This document shows positions 59,955-64,000 of a DNA stretch of 64,000 nt, in pieces. Source of the DNA: Halomonas sp. 'Soap Lake #6' (lineage in GTDB: Bacteria; Pseudomonadota; Gammaproteobacteria; Pseudomonadales; Halomonadaceae). The notes under the pieces were generated by a model. The model was not told the origin of the DNA. It ran no database searches and was given only the letters and a program-made list of their open reading frames with translations. The number at the start of each line of letters is the position of its first letter. Positions within the stretch are counted from its first letter, which is position 1. The stretch lies in NCBI RefSeq assembly GCF_003031405.1, contig NZ_CP020469.1, forward strand, positions 124,001 through 188,000. The letters run 5' to 3'. The translations under genes and the position numbers were made by a program.

Positions 59955-61305
59955 GCCTCTCTCAGAATTGCTTGAGATACCTTTACGTAACGGACTCACT
60001 AAGCCTAAGAAGCTTCGTGGCTCGGGGGTTAAGATGGTGAATATGGGAGAGCTGTTCAAATATCCCAGAATGACCAGTATCCCAATGGACCGCGCCCCAT
60101 TAACAGAAAAGGAAGCTGACACATCGTTTCTGAGAACAGGTGATTTACTTTTCGCAAGACAATCATTGGTTCGTGAAGGTGCTGGTAAGTGCTCTATCTT
60201 TTTATATGATACTGAGCCTGTTTTTTTTGAATCTCATCTTATTCGCTGCCGCCTGTGTGCCAAAAAGTGCAACCCTCTTTTCTATTATTACTATTTTGAT
60301 AGCCCTGCTGGAAAGCAGGCCATAGACGCAATTATTGAGCAGGGTGCTGGAGCAGCAGGTATTCGAGGGTCAGACTTGGCGAAGCTAAATGTACCTTCAC
60401 CCTCCATCGATTTTCAGAATAATGTCGTATCTATACTTGATGCTATTGATAAAAAGATCGAAACAAACCACCAAATCAACCAAACCCTCGAACAAATGGC
60501 TCAGGCCCTGTTCAAAAGCTGGTTTGTCAATTTCGAGCCGGTCAAAGCCAAGATCGCAACACTAGAAGCTGGCGGCAGCGCGGAAGACGCTCTTCTAGCC
60601 GCCATGCAGGTCATTTCTGGCAAAACGGCTAATCAGCTGGTCACGTTAAGCGCCGAACAACCCAAGCACTACGCCGAGCTGCGTGCCACCGCCGAGCTAT
60701 TTCCATCGACTATGCAGGATAGTGAGTTGGGGGAGATTCCGGAGAGGTGGTACCCCTCGCGACTCGACCAAAATATCGAATTAGCTTATGGCAAAGCGCT
60801 TAAGAAAAGCACAAGAGTTGAAGGTAAATACCCAGTTTATGGCTCTGGTGGAGTAGCTGGGTCACACAACGAATTTTTGGTTTCTGGCCCTGGAATCATA
60901 GTTGGCAGGAAAGGTACTGTTGGAAGCATCTATTGGGAGCCGCACAATTTTTATCCGATTGACACGACTTTCTATGTAATCGTCAAAAACGGATATTCTC
61001 TAGCATTTGCGTATTACCTTCTTCAAACGCTAGGACTATCAGAGATGAACACGGATGCTGCTGTACCAGGCTTAAACCGAAACAATGTCTATAGGCTTGA
61101 AGTCCCTTCTTTCCCGGAACCACTAATTAGCCAATTCAGCCAAATCATCACACCGCTCTCAGAGAAAATATCAGAATCAAATGCTGAAAGCCTGACTTTG
61201 ACTCAATTGAGGGACAGCTTGTTCCCCAAGCTCCTCTCTGGTCAGCTCACTGTATCTGATGTAAAGGGGCCACGACAGGAAGCTGAGGTGTCGGCCGATG
61301 TTTAA
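59944..61305 (+). CDS. hsdS: Type I restriction-modification specificity subunit (HsdS)
   Basis: A 453-residue subunit with two target-recognition domains (about 1-150 and 255-400), each followed by a conserved helix: NQTLEQMAQALFKSWFVNFEP in the middle and LTLTQLRDSLFPKLLSGQLT at the end. The recognition domains look more AT-rich than the helices and hsdM, as expected when specificity domains are exchanged by transfer. The frame opens at 59896, but the ATG at 59944 gives the normal start and overlaps hsdM by 11 bp. The target sequence cannot be predicted here. Confidence 0.92.
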   Translation: MKFKPLSELLEIPLRNGLTKPKKLRGSGVKMVNMGELFKYPRMTSIPMDRAPLTEKEADTSFLRTGDLLFARQSLVREGAGKCSIFLYDTEPVFFESHLIRCRLCAKKCNPLFYYYYFDSPAGKQAIDAIIEQGAGAAGIRGSDLAKLNVPSPSIDFQNNVVSILDAIDKKIETNHQINQTLEQMAQALFKSWFVNFEPVKAKIATLEAGGSAEDALLAAMQVISGKTANQLVTLSAEQPKHYAELRATAELFPSTMQDSELGEIPERWYPSRLDQNIELAYGKALKKSTRVEGKYPVYGSGGVAGSHNEFLVSGPGIIVGRKGTVGSIYWEPHNFYPIDTTFYVIVKNGYSLAFAYYLLQTLGLSEMNTDAAVPGLNRNNVYRLEVPSFPEPLISQFSQIITPLSEKISESNAESLTLTQLRDSLFPKLLSGQLTVSDVKGPRQEAEVSADV

Positions 61306-61441
61306 ACTCGCTTTAACCTACAACCGGACGGGTCCCTTGAAAGCAGAACTCTATGGCGATCCAGACTTGATTGACCTCAAACACTTGGGTAAACGGTTGA
61401 AGCATCAGATACTGACGGATGGAGTCGTTGCGAATGAGTGA
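61298..61441 (+). CDS. 47-residue mini-ORF between hsdS and the FRG gene
   Basis: It starts 8 bp before the hsdS stop and ends with a TGA overlapping the FRG gene start (ATGAGTGA). The product begins MFKLALTYNRTGPLKAEL, is mixed in charge and has no helix or signal. Overlap with both neighbours suggests a translational-coupling role. I do not recognise a family. Confidence 0.5.
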   Translation: MFKLALTYNRTGPLKAELYGDPDLIDLKHLGKRLKHQILTDGVVANE

Positions 61442-62687
61442 AGCCTACACTTGGGACAAAGTACCAATCTGGAATAGTGAAAGCCCCGAAACTAGTTTCG
61501 ACATTCTGGCTGACGATATCAGCGGACGCATCCCTGTAACGCGGTTAGAAAGTTGGCAGGATTTTGTTGGGATGCTCGAGAGTCCGTTCTTTAATCCACA
61601 TGAAACCGAACTGGTTTTTCGCGGACATCGCCGCTTCGACTGGAGCATGACTCCAACGCTCGGACGTTTAACCGAGAACGGCATTATCACCTCGAAATTG
61701 GTCTCTGATACCTTGGCTCTGTTTCGTAAGGCAATTAGAGGGCGTGTCACTGACCACACATTACTTGATGAGGGCGTTGAGGATGATGAGTTGTGGTCGA
61801 TTGGGCAACACCATGGTCTTATGACGCCTTTACTGGACTGGACCTATTCACCTTACGTGGCGCTGTTCTTTGCGTTCTCAAAAGAGGATAGAAAAGACGA
61901 AAAGGAAAACCCGTACAGGGCCATCTATGTACTGAATAAGTCGTTTATTGCCGATGAAGAGGTATGCCCTGACATAAGGGTTTTCGAACCTCGAAAAGAT
62001 GACCACGGCCGCCTGGTAAGTCAAGCAGGGTTGTTTACCTTTGCACCTGAAGACTCAACGATAGAAAACAAATTAGCGGAAGTGTTGTGGGGTGACGATT
62101 TCCCTATCGATGCATTGAAAAACGCGTCAAGCAGTGAAGAGCCAGGGATATTGGCACGCTACATTTGCAAAATTTACATTAAGAATGAAATGCAGCAGGA
62201 GTGTTTACGTCATCTGCGGCGTATGAACGTACATCATGCCAGCTTATTCCCTGATTTGATTGGTGCCGCAGACTATTGCAACGCATTCATGACTGATGCT
62301 GAAAAAAATCGAGCAGCCCAAGCTAGTAAGAAAGCTCTGAAAAAGGCGGCAAAAGATGATGAGACGCCTACAGCTCCTGTAATATCTCCGCCTGAACCCT
62401 ATGTAGGAGAGTTCCAGTCCGTCACGGATCTGCTCTGCCAGCCGAAAGAGGCCGAGGGGTTTGATCATAGCTCTCTAACTGCTCTGTCGAAAGAACTGTC
62501 AAAACTGCTCGCAGCTCGGAAGCTGGTAGACTGGCAAGACAGAGAATCAATTCAAGCTGAGATAAAGGTCAAAGCCCGCGCCTTGCTTCGCAAACATAAA
62601 TATCCTCAGAACGCTCAAGAATTGGTGATTTCAAACATACTCGATATATCAACAGCCCAAAATGAAAGCGAGAAAGCAAACGCTTAG
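61434..62687 (+). CDS. FRG-domain protein in the type I RM locus
   Basis: A 417-residue cytoplasmic protein with an FRG domain: the FRG motif at residues 62-64 (ETELVFRGHRRFDWSM) and the downstream IGQHHGLMTPLLDWTYSPYV segment (about 126-146). The C-terminal third is charged and helical (SKKALKKAAKDDE). FRG proteins often occur in defence-associated loci; their activity is not settled. The frame opens at 61419, but the ATG at 61434 follows GGAG and overlaps the preceding mini-ORF stop. Confidence 0.75.
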   Translation: MSEAYTWDKVPIWNSESPETSFDILADDISGRIPVTRLESWQDFVGMLESPFFNPHETELVFRGHRRFDWSMTPTLGRLTENGIITSKLVSDTLALFRKAIRGRVTDHTLLDEGVEDDELWSIGQHHGLMTPLLDWTYSPYVALFFAFSKEDRKDEKENPYRAIYVLNKSFIADEEVCPDIRVFEPRKDDHGRLVSQAGLFTFAPEDSTIENKLAEVLWGDDFPIDALKNASSSEEPGILARYICKIYIKNEMQQECLRHLRRMNVHHASLFPDLIGAADYCNAFMTDAEKNRAAQASKKALKKAAKDDETPTAPVISPPEPYVGEFQSVTDLLCQPKEAEGFDHSSLTALSKELSKLLAARKLVDWQDRESIQAEIKVKARALLRKHKYPQNAQELVISNILDISTAQNESEKANA

Positions 62688-62825
62688 ATTCTTAGATTGG
62701 GATGTGTCCGCAAGGCTGATTTAATAAAGGGTAGCGGAGTAAGAGGCATTCTCATTGCGGGCAACTGATTTTGGCATTGGTGGGTTAGAAAATCGCCGGT
62801 TTTTACTCAACGACAAGGAGCGGTC

Positions 62826-62996
62826 ATGGCTGAACAACAAGTACGCATTTTTACCTTAATTGATGGCCACGCGCAGTTGGATAAGGTACCTGAAGGGATT
62901 GGTGGAACCAGGGGCACCGCCGCAGCTGTTAGAAGAAAGTCCCCAGCCGAACAATTTACAAGGCGGCTTGCCGCATTCCATCAAATAACAACTTGA
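62826..62996 (+). CDS. 56-residue mini-ORF between the FRG and AlbA_2 genes
   Basis: A short frame with AAGGAG eight bases before its ATG. The product begins MAEQQVRIFTLIDGHAQLDK and has a basic middle (RRKSPAEQFTRRLAAFHQ). It could be a real small protein or a remnant of a larger gene. I recognise no family. Confidence 0.4.
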   Translation: MAEQQVRIFTLIDGHAQLDKVPEGIGGTRGTAAAVRRKSPAEQFTRRLAAFHQITT

Positions 62997-63031
62997 TGTT
63001 CTAGAAAGGGCGCTGAGGATCATGCTCCGTT

Positions 63032-64000
63032 ATGATTGAGATCTATTCAGTAGAGGACATAGCCGCACTGAAAGAAAGCGTCGATGTCGAATGCAAATTG
63101 GCCGCCGGCCAAGACGGTAAGGGCAAGCTCCCAAAGGATTTCTGGGAAACCTATAGCGCCTTCGCTAATACTTATGGCGGCGATGTGTTTCTGGGTATCA
63201 GGGAGCAATCAGCCGGGCAATTCGAGCTATCCGGCATTGTAAACCCGAGCAAGGTGATCGACGAGTTGTGGACAGGGCTAAATAATCCACAAAAGGTCAG
63301 TTCCTGCGTTCTGCGCGACCGGTGGGTCAAGGTTGTCGACATTGATGGCCACTCAGTTATCCATGTGCATGTGCCTCAGGCTACCCGTAAACAGCGACCG
63401 GTATACATCAAGGGCAACCCTCTGCTCGGCACCTACAAACGTTTTAACAGTACCGATCAACTGCAGAGTGAGGAATCCGTCCGCAGAATGTTAGCTGAGC
63501 AAGTGGAAGACACCCGCGACGGTGAGACATTGCAAGGCTATGGGCTGGATGACCTGGACATAGACAGCTTTAACCAATATCGCCAGATGTACATCAACCG
63601 ACAGCCCGACCATCCCTGGAACCAGCTGGATGCGCAAGAGTTTTTGTATCGCATTGGCGGTTGGCGTAGGGATCGCGAAACCGGGCGCTCTGGGCTGACA
63701 CGGGCTGGCCTGCTGATGTTTGGCCACCTGACCGCAATCAAGGAAGCCTTCCCCAACTACATGCTGGATTACCAGGAACGGCCGGAGCCAAAGGCGGAAC
63801 TTCGCTGGGTTGATCGATTAACACTGGACGGATCGTGGTCGGGCAATGTTTTCGATTTTTATAGGCGAGTGATACGTAAGCTGACGACAGACCTGAAAAT
63901 CCCATTCCTGCTCGAGGGTGATCAACGACAAGACGACACCTCTGTGCACAAAGCGCTGCGTGAAGCGCTGGTTAATACGCTGGTTCACGCGGACTTCTCT
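63032..64000 (+). CDS. AlbA_2/ATP-binding protein (COG2865-like), cut by the window end
   Basis: At least 323 residues, open to the last base. The N terminus (about 10-115) matches an AlbA_2 nucleic-acid-binding domain (VDVECKLAAGQDGKG, WETYSAFANTYGGDVFLGI). Later residues include VHKALREALVNTLVHADFS, the start of a HATPase_c_4 ATP-binding domain. Such proteins are annotated as transcriptional regulators or putative helicase-like ATPases and are frequent in defence islands and type I RM loci. The ATG at 63032 lacks a close ribosome site. Confidence 0.75.
   Translation, partial: MIEIYSVEDIAALKESVDVECKLAAGQDGKGKLPKDFWETYSAFANTYGGDVFLGIREQSAGQFELSGIVNPSKVIDELWTGLNNPQKVSSCVLRDRWVKVVDIDGHSVIHVHVPQATRKQRPVYIKGNPLLGTYKRFNSTDQLQSEESVRRMLAEQVEDTRDGETLQGYGLDDLDIDSFNQYRQMYINRQPDHPWNQLDAQEFLYRIGGWRRDRETGRSGLTRAGLLMFGHLTAIKEAFPNYMLDYQERPEPKAELRWVDRLTLDGSWSGNVFDFYRRVIRKLTTDLKIPFLLEGDQRQDDTSVHKALREALVNTLVHADFS

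Noticed and set aside
58239..64000. Complete type I restriction system
   Set aside because: No hsdR is present within the window, so I claim only the methylase and specificity subunits.

Overview
The window looks like chromosome of a moderately halophilic or marine gammaproteobacterium, most likely Halomonadaceae (Halomonas or a close relative). This is an inference from content: several TRAP and tripartite tricarboxylate transporters, a TAXI-TRAP operon ending in a TeaD-like universal stress protein, a BetT-type choline transporter behind a BetI-like operator, acidic proteins, and gammaproteobacterial guaB/guaA and xseA. I saw no rRNA, tRNA, CRISPR array, prophage or intact insertion sequence.

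Layout. 0.3-8.9 kb: a DUF1566 lipoprotein, a DctPQM TRAP operon, a DUF2798 membrane protein, and a TAXI-TRAP operon with a universal stress protein. 9.0-12.7 kb (minus): a sulfur module of cytochrome c plus flavocytochrome c sulfide dehydrogenase, a YeeE/YedE transporter and a fused SoxYZ carrier. 13.0-22.8 kb: a DUF2189 membrane protein, then a signalling and C2-metabolism block (SUOX-fold-like periplasmic protein, tripartite hybrid kinase, FIST protein, soluble hybrid kinase, LuxR-type response regulator, acetaldehyde-type aldehyde dehydrogenase, AdhP-like alcohol dehydrogenase). 22.9-28.7 kb: SulP permease, BetT, a Spy/CpxP-like protein and a lipoprotein esterase. 28.7-34.8 kb: a coiled-coil protein and the tctCBA transporter with its convergent TctDE-type two-component system. 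35.0-43.7 kb: a membrane-anchored AraC regulator, a PAF-acetylhydrolase-like hydrolase, and a four-gene unit of RND adaptor, RND pump, sensor kinase and response regulator. 43.9-51.6 kb: XRE regulator, lone FabF, two TetR regulators, AGCS symporter, type I asparaginase and an SDR. 52.1-58.1 kb: a tiny acidic protein, a second coiled-coil protein, xseA, guaB and guaA. 58.2-64.0 kb: a type I restriction-modification locus (hsdM, hsdS) followed by two mini-ORFs, an FRG-domain protein and an AlbA_2/ATP-binding protein cut by the window end.

How it works together. Three solute-binding-protein transporters import organic acids or similar solutes, and each has a hairpin between the binding-protein gene and its permease, which should make the binding protein the most abundant product. 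The sulfur module should oxidise sulfide in the periplasm and carry sulfur on a SoxYZ carrier, although soxAXB are absent here. The FIST/kinase/LuxR block sits beside aldehyde and alcohol dehydrogenases and probably controls them.

The most interesting signals are: the accessory genes after hsdS (FRG and AlbA_2 proteins plus two mini-ORFs); a duplicated control region that leaves a tetR 5-prime relic beside the RND operon, 6 kb from the intact tetR; and many short tandem repeats (7-20 bp units) in intergenic DNA, often upstream of operons and sometimes starting exactly at a stop codon.
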